From a virus, in IMG/VR virus record IMGVR_UViG_3300020401_000021, positions 1-57,072 of that record: a stretch of DNA of 57,072 bases; one strand, written 5' to 3'. Positions within the stretch are counted from its first letter, which is position 1. The number at the start of each line of letters is the position of its first letter. Shown in pieces: positions 1 to 8,899 of the stretch. The notes under the pieces are model-generated. The model was not told the origin of the DNA and did no database searches. It saw only the letters and a list, made by a program, of their open reading frames with translations. A program made the position numbers and the translations under genes.

Positions 1-287
1 CGTTGCCATGTTCATCATAGCTAAACGTATTGACGTTCGATCAATACCAGCTTCTGTTATTTGAAAATCTGAAAGTTTAGTCATTGTCTGTACTAGCAGA
101 TTATAATAATTCGGCGATGAAATATCTAACATCATTGCTTGAGCAATTTCTTCTGTTTCTGCTTGAATTTGCACTGCCATTTGAAGGGCTTTTGCTGAGT
201 TCTTGTCGTTTAAATCGTCGCCAAAGAAAGTTGTACCTACAATAGCTTGTAAGTTTTTTCTAAACTTATCAGGGTCTTTTACCGCAA
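1..287. repeat. Terminal direct repeat, left copy (circular closure)
   Basis: These bases recur at the right end (56786-57072) with four mismatches, at window positions 78, 149, 219 and 234, all transitions. Joining the ends restores one uninterrupted leftward reading frame across the junction. The simplest reading is an assembly overlap of a circular or circularly permuted genome. A physical terminal repeat inside a coding gene is less likely. Confidence 0.9.
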
Positions 288-1422
288 GTTCATTTGTGTT
301 CTTTTTTCGCTGGTTAGCTATAGCAGTTTTAACGTTTTGTTCTTCTTGTTGATTAACTTGATTAAGAGTTGTCCTTTTAATTTCATTAAACTTACGATTA
401 ATTTCAGCATCTAACTTACCGTCAATGTCTAACACTGAGTTAAGAGTAAGAAGATTTGGGTCTACACTTTTTCGTACTTCGTTTAAAATAAAATTTTCTA
501 ATTCTCTTACAGTTTTAAAATTTCTTAAATCTTCAACATTAAGATTGCCTATTAACGTGTTGGCAGCAGTAGCAGCTTTATTCTTGTCTGTGTTTATTGC
601 ACCGTCTCGTCTATTTAACCAAGATTTCCAACTTGGATCGTAGTATTTTTCTCTAAGCTGCTCTAACTCTGTAGGGTCTGTAACCCAAGGGGCTATCTCA
701 GATTTAATCTTATCCCAATTAACATCTTGCGCACTTATATCTGTGACTGATGCTTGGTCTGCTGCTAGCTTTGCAGAGTTTGGAATTTTATTAATTAACA
801 TTGTCTTCTTATTATCTGCCATATTAAGAAGCTGTTGCTGAAACGGGCCACGCAAATCTTTATTTGTTATTCTATTTAACACACTATCCATCTGCGAAGG
901 GTTTGCTGTTGAACCCCATTGTGAAATATATTGCTGTACTTCTGGCGTTATCTGGGTTTTAGCTAGTCTTGTTCCAAGACCCACAACGGCTTGATTAACT
1001 ACGCCATCTTTGCCGATAATATCTTCGCTAAATAGACCATTACCCATATCGCCAAAAGCTTTTCGGGCTGTTTCCATATCTTTAGACCCAATGGCAATGT
1101 CAGCAAATATGTTGCCAGCTTTTTCAAGCTCGTTTAATTTAGCATTTCGGTTTTGTATTTCTCGTGTCTGTGCAGCATTTGCAAGCTCAGTCTGTCTGCG
1201 CTTAACTCGTTCTCGCATTGCACTTTTAGATGGCAACATACCTCTAAAATATTCGCTGCCGCCAGATAATTGATTAGCGTAAGCGTCAGCTTGATCAGCA
1301 GTTATGTCAGGATTTAAACGAATATACTCGTTGTATAACGACGCATTTTCTGCACGTATCGCACGGTTTTCTTTTTCTCTATCAGCCCGACCTTTTGCGT
1401 AAGCACCTAAACCCCATACCAT
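1..1422 (-). CDS. Internal virion-type protein, N-terminal 474 codons (continues at 56785)
   Basis: The ATG at 1422 directly abuts the stop of the upstream gene (stop at 1423-1425). The frame is open to position 1 and continues in register at 56785 down to a TAG at 55706, giving about 833 residues in the circle. The protein is mostly polar and helical, with no signal peptide or enzyme motif I recognise. Its place between a 413-residue helical protein and a 3380-residue giant, after tail-tube genes, matches the gp14-gp15-gp16 ejection protein order of T7-like phages. A gp15-like role (inner-core protein ejected into the cell) is inferred from position and size only. The part in the terminal repeat differs from the right copy by four amino acids. 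Confidence 0.7.
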   Translation of the reverse strand, partial: MVWGLGAYAKGRADREKENRAIRAENASLYNEYIRLNPDITADQADAYANQLSGGSEYFRGMLPSKSAMRERVKRRQTELANAAQTREIQNRNAKLNELEKAGNIFADIAIGSKDMETARKAFGDMGNGLFSEDIIGKDGVVNQAVVGLGTRLAKTQITPEVQQYISQWGSTANPSQMDSVLNRITNKDLRGPFQQQLLNMADNKKTMLINKIPNSAKLAADQASVTDISAQDVNWDKIKSEIAPWVTDPTELEQLREKYYDPSWKSWLNRRDGAINTDKNKAATAANTLIGNLNVEDLRNFKTVRELENFILNEVRKSVDPNLLTLNSVLDIDGKLDAEINRKFNEIKRTTLNQVNQQEEQNVKTAIANQRKKNTNELAVKDPDKFRKNLQAIVGTTFFGDDLNDKNSAKALQMAVQIQAETEEIAQAMMLDISSPNYYNLLVQTMTKLSDFQITEAGIDRTSIRLAMMNMAT

Positions 1423-2664
1423 TTATTTCTTCCCACTTTCGTAGCCTGATCCGTAAAACAATCCACCAGCTTGCTCGCCATACAAGCCAGCAAGATTGGC
1501 CGCGTTGGTAGCGGCGTTGTTTAATGTTGTTGTAGCGTTAGCTGCTCCTGTTGCAGAAAACTTATATGGCGCTGTAACCATGTTGCCTACAGTGTTTATA
1601 TATCCTGTTGCTAAATCAGCCTGTGTACCCATTAAGGACGTTGCTGTTGTGTAATCTTCAAGCGCTTCACCAGTTGTCATAGCATCAAGATTTTTTAACC
1701 AAGTAAATGGTGAGTTTTCTAATATGTTTTGGTAATCAAGATTAATACCGCGCATATTTAGATAATTCTTCACATAATCTTGTCCGTAAGCACCAGCAGC
1801 CATTTGGTTACCTAGCTCACCTGTTGCATAATTTAATCCGCTTGTTGTTAAATCAGCGTCCATTTTGCGTTCAGTGTTTGTCATGTTCTGTTCATTGCTA
1901 ACCATTGTTTGGTTTGCGCCAATGTAATTTTTAGCGTCGTTAACACCGTCAAGAATAGCTTGGTTCATTTTTTCTGTAGCAAAATCAGCCATTGCTTTTT
2001 CTGTTTCAATGCTGATTGTTGAGTTTTCAAAGCCTTCTGGAATAGATGCAAGAGCATTACCAGCAGCTATATCAATAGCTCTTCTAGCGTTGTTCATTCT
2101 AATGTTAGTAAAACGTGCTGCAATTTTGTCGAATTGCTTAGCCATATCAAAAGTTGACGGAGCGTTAGCTGCTGCTTCTGCATCACGTTCGCGGTACAAA
2201 CTATCTGCTGTACTTAAAATGTAATCTGCAAAATCTCTAAATGTACCTTCTGTGTCGGCCATTAGAGCTTGGTCTTCTTTAGTTCTTTGATCTACTGAAG
2301 AAGATAAATCGCTAAGTTTTGCATCATAATCAGCTTTGTCTGATGCTTCTTCTTCTACTCTAGCGTCACCTACAAATTTTAAAAATGACTGCAAGTTCTC
2401 TGGTGTAATCTGACCGTAGTTGCCGTAAGCATCTAACAAAGCTTGCATGTTAGACGACATTACTTTGCCGCCTTCTTTATAGTAATCGCGTACTTCGTTA
2501 GCTGCTGCTACGGCTTGCGCTATTTGCGCCTCGCTCATATTAGCAATTTTTTCAGCTTGATTACCTTGATTGAAACCTTCAATCAGTTGGTATACTTTTA
2601 TGAAAGGATTGATATTATCAAGTCCTGCGGTGACTAGGTCGCCTAAATCATCTAAAACACTCAT
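1423..2664 (-). CDS. Internal virion-type structural protein, 413 aa
   Basis: It begins MSVLDDLGDLVTAGLDNIN and is almost wholly helical, rich in Ala, Asn and Met, with no membrane segment or catalytic motif. It sits directly upstream, with no gap, of the 833-residue protein that spans the contig ends, and just after the 782-residue Ser/Gly-rich protein. In T7-like genomes this slot is held by the smallest ejection protein (gp14), so a gp14-like role is plausible, but I see no direct family signature. Confidence 0.6.
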   Translation of the reverse strand: MSVLDDLGDLVTAGLDNINPFIKVYQLIEGFNQGNQAEKIANMSEAQIAQAVAAANEVRDYYKEGGKVMSSNMQALLDAYGNYGQITPENLQSFLKFVGDARVEEEASDKADYDAKLSDLSSSVDQRTKEDQALMADTEGTFRDFADYILSTADSLYRERDAEAAANAPSTFDMAKQFDKIAARFTNIRMNNARRAIDIAAGNALASIPEGFENSTISIETEKAMADFATEKMNQAILDGVNDAKNYIGANQTMVSNEQNMTNTERKMDADLTTSGLNYATGELGNQMAAGAYGQDYVKNYLNMRGINLDYQNILENSPFTWLKNLDAMTTGEALEDYTTATSLMGTQADLATGYINTVGNMVTAPYKFSATGAANATTTLNNAATNAANLAGLYGEQAGGLFYGSGYESGKK

Positions 2665-2676
2665 AACTTATGTTCC

Positions 2677-5025
2677 CTAAACGTTAATCGCTGACCCAAA
2701 CCCCGTTCGCCGTTCCGCTCTAAAGGGAGAAATGCTACCACCCACACCAACGCCAGCCGCATTAATCGGCACATTAATGTATCTAATCTCACCTGTGTCT
2801 CTGTCTTTAACAGCTTTACGATAATACATTCCTGTGTCTGAGCCAGTTGATATAAGTGTTCCGTCTGCATTTGGCATCATCGCAAACCCAAAAGCATTAA
2901 GGTAAGCTGCTGGATCATAACCGTCTTGGTTGTAATTGCTAAACATTTCTTGAATTTTTGCTAACAAGTCCTGATAGCTCATATCATCTACTTCACCTTC
3001 TGCCGTCAATGATGCAATTGTTGCTTTGAGAGCGTCAATTTGGTCTTGCAAACTACCAACTAAACCATCTTGAGAAATGTTGCTAGCAGTAGTATCAGCA
3101 CCAGCATCTGCACCACCGCCGTCTTTTATGTCGTCTAGCATAGACGCAATTAAAGCATTAAGAGTATCAACATCCATTTCTAAGTATGGTGTAACATCAA
3201 AGTCTGCGCCAAAGATAGCTTTTAACAACGCAGTTTTTTGTTCAGTTGTCATGCTTTCTGCAATTTTTGTTTCTATAGTTGTGCTAGTTAAAGTTATTGT
3301 ACCATCTGCTGCAACAGTGTAAATTTCTGTTGTTGTTTCACCCGTGACAGGGTCAATACTCATAACGGTTATTTGACCGTTTTCATCAATAACGTAATCA
3401 ACGCCATTAAAAGTAATGGTATCCCCTGCTTCAAAAACATCTTCTCCAACTTTAACTAGGTTGCCGTTTTCGTCGTACTCATAGCGACCTTCTGCTATAG
3501 CGTCAGCAATAGCTTGATTGTATTCTTCTTCGTTAGTGTAAGTAACACCATCAAACTCTTGACTGAAACCAGCGGTTACCGCCACACCGTTTTCGTAAGT
3601 AACGCCTTCGTATTCGCCAGTAAATAGCTCGCCGTTAAACAGTAATGTCTCGCCGTCAAAAACATAACCTGTGTTTGCTGTGGTTGAAGGCCCATCATCA
3701 TTGTCGTCTGCTGGGACATAAGCTATGCCATTCCAAACTAGCCTACCAGCATCTACGTCTGCTTTTTGAGCCGCATTTAAATTATTATATGCTTGTTGTT
3801 GAGCAGATAAAGCATCGTCATTAGTTGGCGTTTCGCCTTCGCCTTCGTCTTCGGGAGTTTCGCCTTCGCCAGTTTCGCCTTCGGGTGGTATATAATCTGA
3901 ACCATCGTTAATGTATACTTGTCCAAAGCCACCTGTTTCATTGCCTTGTGATAAGTCACCTACTGGTGTCTCTCCAAAAGCAGTGCCACCACCAGTTTCG
4001 TCGTAAGGATCATCCCCACTTACTCCGCTTGGAGTACCACTAGCAGCCGCTACTCCTTCTGCTGTCGAGGTGTCTACACCACTACCCCCTGCTGGTACAG
4101 CTTGGGTGTTATTACCGCCGCCTGTTTCTTCATAAGGATCGTCGCCGCTTACGCCGCTTGGCGTTCCACTGTAATCCGAACCATCGTTAATGTATTGCTG
4201 GTTTACTACTACGGGGTCGTTTACGAGTTCTCTACTGCGTTCGTTAATTTTTACGTTCTGAGGATTAATTGCTTTACCGTCAGGCCCAAGTGTCCAGCCG
4301 TAGTCTTCTACTAATATTCTTTGTACGCCATCTGAGTATTGAGCATCGTCAGCAGACGTTATGTTCATAGTATTTTCTTGACTTCCACTTCCAAAGTTTT
4401 GGTTTGGTATAACGTCGCCTTGCTCTGCGCCTGTTAAGTCACTTACTATCGCACCCTCTGCACCACCAGGAACGCCAACATATTGTGTGCCGCCCGACAT
4501 GTCGTCACCAGCGCCGTCTATCCCTGCGGCTATTGCATAGTTACGACCTGTAGATGTCATACCATAGTTAACGTTAGAAGTATCAGACCTTGCATCGCTT
4601 TGGTTGTTCGCTGCCATTTGGGAAGATAGCTGAGAACTGGTAGGCGTGTAGTCGTCGTCGCCAAAGTCCATCTTCTCTGCTGATGATGTTGATTTAGTTC
4701 CAGACCCACCGTAATTAGCAGTCATTGCACCACTTGCTGCTAAGTAATCCATTTCGGTATTGCTACCGCCACTGTCGCTTGATGTAGTGCCACCGCCACC
4801 AGTTTCGCCAGCATAGTTTGTTGTGTACTCCGCACCATTATAAGTAAATGTACCACCAGCGCCTTGCTGTGCGCGAGCTTCAGCAAAAGCTTCATCAAAT
4901 GATTGATTGCTAGATGAAGAACTACTGCTGCTAGAACTACTGCTGCTGCCGCCTCCTCCGCTATCATCGTCCGTTTTTCTAAGAATTTGTGTATAACGCT
5001 CAACTATAGAGAACATAGGGATCAT
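2677..5025 (-). CDS. Modular Gly/Ser-rich virion protein, 782 aa
   Basis: The start overlaps the stop of the HlyC-like gene by four bases (ATGA). After a short N-terminus come a Gly tract and a run of about 13 Ser (residues 27-39). Next is a module at about 41-75 (SFDEAFAEAR, QGAGGTF, YTTNYA) also found in the 543-residue protein at 5736-7367. Residues about 270-420 hold two near-identical repeats built on SGTPSGVSGDDPY plus two YINDGSDY motifs, followed by Glu/Thr-rich sequence. Low complexity and position between tail and ejection proteins suggest a structural protein with flexible linkers. No enzyme motif was seen. Confidence 0.7.
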   Translation of the reverse strand: MIPMFSIVERYTQILRKTDDDSGGGGSSSSSSSSSSSSSNQSFDEAFAEARAQQGAGGTFTYNGAEYTTNYAGETGGGGTTSSDSGGSNTEMDYLAASGAMTANYGGSGTKSTSSAEKMDFGDDDYTPTSSQLSSQMAANNQSDARSDTSNVNYGMTSTGRNYAIAAGIDGAGDDMSGGTQYVGVPGGAEGAIVSDLTGAEQGDVIPNQNFGSGSQENTMNITSADDAQYSDGVQRILVEDYGWTLGPDGKAINPQNVKINERSRELVNDPVVVNQQYINDGSDYSGTPSGVSGDDPYEETGGGNNTQAVPAGGSGVDTSTAEGVAAASGTPSGVSGDDPYDETGGGTAFGETPVGDLSQGNETGGFGQVYINDGSDYIPPEGETGEGETPEDEGEGETPTNDDALSAQQQAYNNLNAAQKADVDAGRLVWNGIAYVPADDNDDGPSTTANTGYVFDGETLLFNGELFTGEYEGVTYENGVAVTAGFSQEFDGVTYTNEEEYNQAIADAIAEGRYEYDENGNLVKVGEDVFEAGDTITFNGVDYVIDENGQITVMSIDPVTGETTTEIYTVAADGTITLTSTTIETKIAESMTTEQKTALLKAIFGADFDVTPYLEMDVDTLNALIASMLDDIKDGGGADAGADTTASNISQDGLVGSLQDQIDALKATIASLTAEGEVDDMSYQDLLAKIQEMFSNYNQDGYDPAAYLNAFGFAMMPNADGTLISTGSDTGMYYRKAVKDRDTGEIRYINVPINAAGVGVGGSISPFRAERRTGFGSAINV
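3986..4042 (-). repeat. Internal coding repeat, copy B of two
   Basis: It encodes SGTPSGVSGDDPYDETGGG within the 782-residue virion protein. It is a diverged copy of 4115-4169 with mainly synonymous differences, so the repeat appears kept at protein level. Confidence 0.75.
4115..4169 (-). repeat. Internal coding repeat, copy A of two
   Basis: It encodes SGTPSGVSGDDPYEETGGG, preceded by YINDGSDY. The second copy lies about 130 bases further along the gene. See 3986-4042. Confidence 0.75.
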
Positions 5026-5447
5026 AGCGCGTCCTTTCTAAACCATATTGATGGGCGTTGTGACCCGTTTGCGTGTTTTCTTATTGCTGTTGCAGTTTTT
5101 GCTTCTGGGTATTTCTTAGATAAAGTTTTAGTAATATGACGAACAAAATCTAAAACGTCTTGTCTACCTGATCGGCAAAGAAATTGGCAAAAATGTAATT
5201 GACCACCTTCGTTTCTTTGAAAGACTTTTACTGCATCTATACGATTTTCTTTTAACTCTTTCTCAGTAAGAAAAGCATACGTTACCAAACCGCGAAGTTT
5301 ATTATCCCTAATAAAAGAGATAGACTTGCCGTACTCGATTGGCAGAAAAACATTCCGCGCTATCCAGCTAGGGCTATTGTCGCTGTAAAAAGGATCATTA
5401 CGAAACAGATCAGCAGCTTGATATTTCTTTTGCGATACAGATAGCAT
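5022..5447 (-). CDS. HlyC/RTX toxin acyltransferase-like protein, catalytic residues apparently lost
   Basis: This 141-residue protein follows the HlyC (toxin-activating lysine acyltransferase, GNAT-like fold) pattern from memory of that family. It has ARNVFLPIEYGKSISFIRDN at 30-49 (HlyC has an INVLPAI..NQYALLTRDN segment), GLVTYAFLTEKE at 53-64, then GGQLHFCQFLCRSG at 81-94 where HlyC has a WFIDWIAPFG-type strand. The family's catalytic His near the N-terminus has no visible counterpart (FYSDNSPS), and the catalytic Asp position is Gln88. The fold may be kept while acyl transfer is lost or changed. It lies in a virion operon, overlapping both neighbours by one to four bases, with no RTX toxin nearby. 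Fold assignment is moderate; function is open. Confidence 0.55.
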   Translation of the reverse strand: MLSVSQKKYQAADLFRNDPFYSDNSPSWIARNVFLPIEYGKSISFIRDNKLRGLVTYAFLTEKELKENRIDAVKVFQRNEGGQLHFCQFLCRSGRQDVLDFVRHITKTLSKKYPEAKTATAIRKHANGSQRPSIWFRKDAL

Positions 5448-5677
5448 TACATTTTTATCTTTTCAAACTTAGGGTAAAACTCTATCAACCCTGTTTTTGG
5501 GTTAGTAGTACCAGCACCACCAATTGCTTTTAAAAGTTCTTTTGTAAATGGCGTAGCATGAAGTAATCTGTTGTCACCACGACGTCCTTGGATTGCAACT
5601 TTCTTAGCCATTCCACTTGCTCGCTGAGCCATGGACATGCCTGTATTTGGGCCATAAAGGTAATCGGAAAATGCCAT
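5447..5677 (-). CDS. Small virion-module protein sharing the GRxGD...HxTP domain, 76 aa
   Basis: A strong ribosome site (AGGAGATAGAACCA) precedes the ATG. Residues 31-68 (GRRGDNRLLHATP ... NPKTGLIEFY) match residues 15-51 of the adjacent 543-residue protein (GRKGDSELVHVTP ... NPSTGLYEFY), so the two are partial paralogues. The rest is short and has no recognisable motif. It overlaps the HlyC-like gene by one base and is probably translationally coupled to it. The shared domain may dock these proteins in the virion; this is inference. Confidence 0.65.
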   Translation of the reverse strand: MAFSDYLYGPNTGMSMAQRASGMAKKVAIQGRRGDNRLLHATPFTKELLKAIGGAGTTNPKTGLIEFYPKFEKIKM

Positions 5678-5727
5678 TGGTTCTATCTCCTGTACTTGTT
5701 CTTACTTTAACTGCATTTTTTAAACAC

Positions 5728-5739
5728 AGTCGTCCCTAT
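5728..5739 (-). promoter_or_regulatory. Late-block motif ATAGGGACGACT (copy 1)
   Basis: The leftward strand reads ATAGGGACGACT. The TAG is the stop codon of the 543-residue gene, and the next start (5677) lies about 50 bases downstream. It is one of seven close copies in the late block. Confidence 0.5.
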
Positions 5740-7367
5740 GCGTATTGCACATTATTTACACTAGAAACAGTAGAAGCTACTTGGTCAGTCACACCGCTTA
5801 CACTTTCTTGAATACCCAAAGCTTCGCCATTGCGTCGTCTAAGTTCTGTTTCAATGTTAGCCATTTTTCTTTCAACAATTTCTATTTGTCTAGCAGTTGT
5901 TGCTGTCAATAATTCCAAACGTAAGTTGTTAAGCTCTTCTTGCAGTAATGCAGAAGTATATTCGGAATATGTTTTGTGTGATGTCAAGCGACCAAGGTAG
6001 CCACTATTGATTTGTGTATCACCAGTATCGTTAGTGTACTGCACCATTGCCTTAACGTCAGAGATTAAATTGTCGTAGCCTTCGTTGTTGCCGCCGTAAG
6101 TTGCTTCAACAAATCCACTTTTCTTATCGCCAACGTATAAATTAATGTTTCCGTCTGCTCCCATTCTAACAGAAATGTCGCCTTTAAGTTCGTCTTGCAT
6201 GGAAGACGGTAAGGTAGCAACCATTTGCATAATAGCGTTTCTAGCTTTCTCTGTGTTAACGTAAGCCTCATTTTGAAACTTATCACCAAAATACAATCTA
6301 AAAGGTTTGTGCTGGCCATCGTAAGTTACGTCTACTTTTTTACCATCTGGTGTGTAAACGTAATCAGAAAATGGTAAAGTTCCGTCGCCGTTAATCGTAA
6401 ACTTTAAGTCAGATAAATCTGTGTCTGCTGTAGCGTTGTCACTAGCTGCGACTTCTTCATCTGTTACTAGGTCTTCTACTTCTGACAAATGGCGATTGTC
6501 TTCTTTATTTTTACTTCTTCTATCTTTGTTTGACTGCACAAATTCTTGATGCCGTTTCATGTTTTCAGCTTTTTGCTCGTCAGTTAAGTCGTCATTGTTA
6601 AAAAAATCAGCAATGTTGTTAAACGGATTACCGTCGTTGTCTGTGTCAACGGTTGCCATAGCTGCTGCTCCCATTAAAGTTGGAATAGGTGCAAGCATTA
6701 ACCCAGCTACGTTAAGAACAGATCGGAATGGGCTGTTGGATGATGGCATTAAGTTGCCAGCAAATCGTTCGCCCCATGTGCTGTCATTTGTTTTGCTGCT
6801 TCTGTCGTTAGGTCTGTCATTTCTATTTCGATTATTCGCAGTTAAAAAACTACCGTCACCGTCAACGTCTAATGCTCCACCCAAGTAGCCATCGTTGACG
6901 CCTTCAACAATGTTCATTTCTTGTCCAAGAAAGTTACGTGTTACACCATCATTATCTGTGGTTGTCCACATTGAACCATCGCCATCACGGTCAAGTCCAA
7001 GAAAAGAACTATTACGGTTTGCTTCTCTTTCAGCGTCCGTTAGCGTTCCGCGACCTTGTGGGCTGTAGCTGCTGCTGCTTCCTTTGTTAGTTTCTTCTGC
7101 GTAGTCTGTAGTATAGCTTTTCCCTTTGTAGCTAAACGTACCGCCAGCCCCTTGTTCTTTTCTAGCTTCTGCAAAAGCTTCCCCAAACGTTTGTTCGTTG
7201 GGATTGTTTTCAGTGTAAAATTCATACAAACCAGTTGATGGGTTAATTGTTCCTGACCCTATTTCTTTTAAGAAACGCAATTCGTCGGGGGTGACGTGTA
7301 CTAATTCACTGTCACCTTTCCGACCTAGTTTGCTAAGCTCAAAGGCTTGTCGTTTTAAATTAGACAT
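5736..7367 (-). CDS. Modular virion protein with Ca-binding-like loops, 543 aa
   Basis: Residues 15-51 form the GRKGD...HVTP domain shared with the 76-residue neighbour. Residues 60-92 (TFGEAFAEAR, QGAGGTF, YTTDYAEET) form the module shared with the 782-residue protein. Three acidic loops of EF-hand or dockerin type follow: DRDGDGS (126-132), DVDGDGS (167-173) and DTDNDGN (241-247). A hydrophobic stretch at about 217-240 could insert in a membrane. The C-terminus is helical. The start overlaps the preceding fibre gene by 8 bases. It is likely structural; calcium binding is inferred from the loop pattern alone. Confidence 0.65.
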   Translation of the reverse strand: MSNLKRQAFELSKLGRKGDSELVHVTPDELRFLKEIGSGTINPSTGLYEFYTENNPNEQTFGEAFAEARKEQGAGGTFSYKGKSYTTDYAEETNKGSSSSYSPQGRGTLTDAEREANRNSSFLGLDRDGDGSMWTTTDNDGVTRNFLGQEMNIVEGVNDGYLGGALDVDGDGSFLTANNRNRNDRPNDRSSKTNDSTWGERFAGNLMPSSNSPFRSVLNVAGLMLAPIPTLMGAAAMATVDTDNDGNPFNNIADFFNNDDLTDEQKAENMKRHQEFVQSNKDRRSKNKEDNRHLSEVEDLVTDEEVAASDNATADTDLSDLKFTINGDGTLPFSDYVYTPDGKKVDVTYDGQHKPFRLYFGDKFQNEAYVNTEKARNAIMQMVATLPSSMQDELKGDISVRMGADGNINLYVGDKKSGFVEATYGGNNEGYDNLISDVKAMVQYTNDTGDTQINSGYLGRLTSHKTYSEYTSALLQEELNNLRLELLTATTARQIEIVERKMANIETELRRRNGEALGIQESVSGVTDQVASTVSSVNNVQYA

Positions 7368-8898
7368 TTAAGATCGCCGCCGCTATTGTTACTTCCAAAT
7401 CTGTTGCACTGTTAGAAGACGAAACTTCCACAGCAATTTCTTTTGACGTTGTCGTTGCATCTACTTGTACTGATGCACTTAGGTTTTGTTCTGTAAGTGT
7501 ACTTGATACAGACACCAAGTTACTTGCAGACAAAGTAATGCCGTTAACTTTAAGCTGAATGTTGCAAGTACCCGAAGATGTTTTGGCAGCAATAGCATCA
7601 AGCCTAATAGTTTGTTTAAATCCGCGAGTAATAACTATTGGCCCGTTGCTTATTGAGCCTGTAGTAAAACTATAAAAAGACCTTGTAGCAAAAATATTTG
7701 GTAGCTGCGCAACTGGTATTTGAGCATCTTGGTTTAATTGAGCAACACCGTTTGCTGCACCCATAAATGTTTTAGGAACTAATGCAGTTTGGTCTACGTC
7801 AGAAAACTCTAAACCACCGCCTGTTGAGTTAACTCTCAAGAATTGCAGAGCGTTACTTACAGTAAAAGCTGGGATGCCTGTGTCGGGTGATGTGAGCAGC
7901 CAACCTGTACCGTTGTAAAACTTAAGTACGTTAGGCGAAGATGCAGTATCAACCCAAAGGTCGCCAGCATTTGGTGAAGAAGGAGCAGTTGCACTAACGT
8001 ACACACGTCCTCTGTTTTGAGTTAACGCTGTGAGGTTGTTAATTTTTTGCTGTGGTATTTCATCGTTAGCTATTGATAGTTTGCCGAAAGGAATAAGACC
8101 GCCAGACGTATAGGTGTCTTCTGTCATTAACCCACTAACTTTAACCTGTGTTGTGTCTTCAACACGCAAAAATGTAATTAAGTCTCCAAGAGACAATGAT
8201 TGTGTAAACGTAACTGTCGATTGCGCTGGGCTAGTTGTATAGTCGTTCGATGATCCTTCACGCTGCAACACACCGTTTCTATAAATCATAATAGACTGAT
8301 CTGCTGTATGAACGTATGGAAACACCGCTTGGTTTGCGTTAGCTGTAACTTCTGTTCTTGCAAACCCAGAAGCGTTAGCGCCTTGTACTTTAAAAATAGT
8401 AACAATGTCGCCAGCACTTGCACCGCTACTTAGTGTTACTGTGTTTGCTGTGCTACTATTTGTTATTGCAGTAGATGCTTGAAGCGCTCCGTTAATATAA
8501 ACTAATATTGCGTCAGAGCTATCGTGAGCATAGGAAAATTCTGTTTGCGCAGCCGTAGCAGTAAAATCTTCTCTACCGTTAAAAATAGGAGCGCCGATTG
8601 TTCCAACGTCACTACCTGATGCACCTCTTATTTCAGTAGCTGTTGATAAAGTTTGCCAACCCTCGTTAGCGTCAGTGTATGTACCTACTCGATATTGCAA
8701 ACCCAAAGAGCTATCGTTACGAAGTTCTACAACGCCAGTAACTGTGCCTGATGAATTAAACAATTTTAACAACAATTCGGAAATTGTGTTATCGCCTAGC
8801 TCTGATGCGTTTATGTATCGAACTATGTTTTCGATGTCAGCGCCAATGTTTCCGCTGCTGGTATGATTTCCTGGGTATAATACTTTTAGCCGTGCCAT
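7360..8898 (-). CDS. T7-type tail fibre protein, 512 aa
   Basis: Residues about 115-260 hold two repeats of a tail-fibre fold: FTATAAQTEFSYAH ... ILVYINGALQ ... GDIVTIFKV, then VFPYVHTADQSIMIYRNGVL ... GDLITFLRV. These are like those in T7 gp17-related fibres. A later segment (RVYVSATAPSSPNAGDLWVD) is common in phage fibre proteins, and the C-terminal beta-rich part probably contacts the receptor. The N-terminus (ELLLKLFNSSGTVTG ... LRNDS) resembles that of the 179-residue protein at 19961-20500, so both may attach to the same virion site. It follows the tail tube genes by one base. Confidence 0.8.
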   Translation of the reverse strand: MARLKVLYPGNHTSSGNIGADIENIVRYINASELGDNTISELLLKLFNSSGTVTGVVELRNDSSLGLQYRVGTYTDANEGWQTLSTATEIRGASGSDVGTIGAPIFNGREDFTATAAQTEFSYAHDSSDAILVYINGALQASTAITNSSTANTVTLSSGASAGDIVTIFKVQGANASGFARTEVTANANQAVFPYVHTADQSIMIYRNGVLQREGSSNDYTTSPAQSTVTFTQSLSLGDLITFLRVEDTTQVKVSGLMTEDTYTSGGLIPFGKLSIANDEIPQQKINNLTALTQNRGRVYVSATAPSSPNAGDLWVDTASSPNVLKFYNGTGWLLTSPDTGIPAFTVSNALQFLRVNSTGGGLEFSDVDQTALVPKTFMGAANGVAQLNQDAQIPVAQLPNIFATRSFYSFTTGSISNGPIVITRGFKQTIRLDAIAAKTSSGTCNIQLKVNGITLSASNLVSVSSTLTEQNLSASVQVDATTTSKEIAVEVSSSNSATDLEVTIAAAILNV

Positions 8899-8899
8899 T

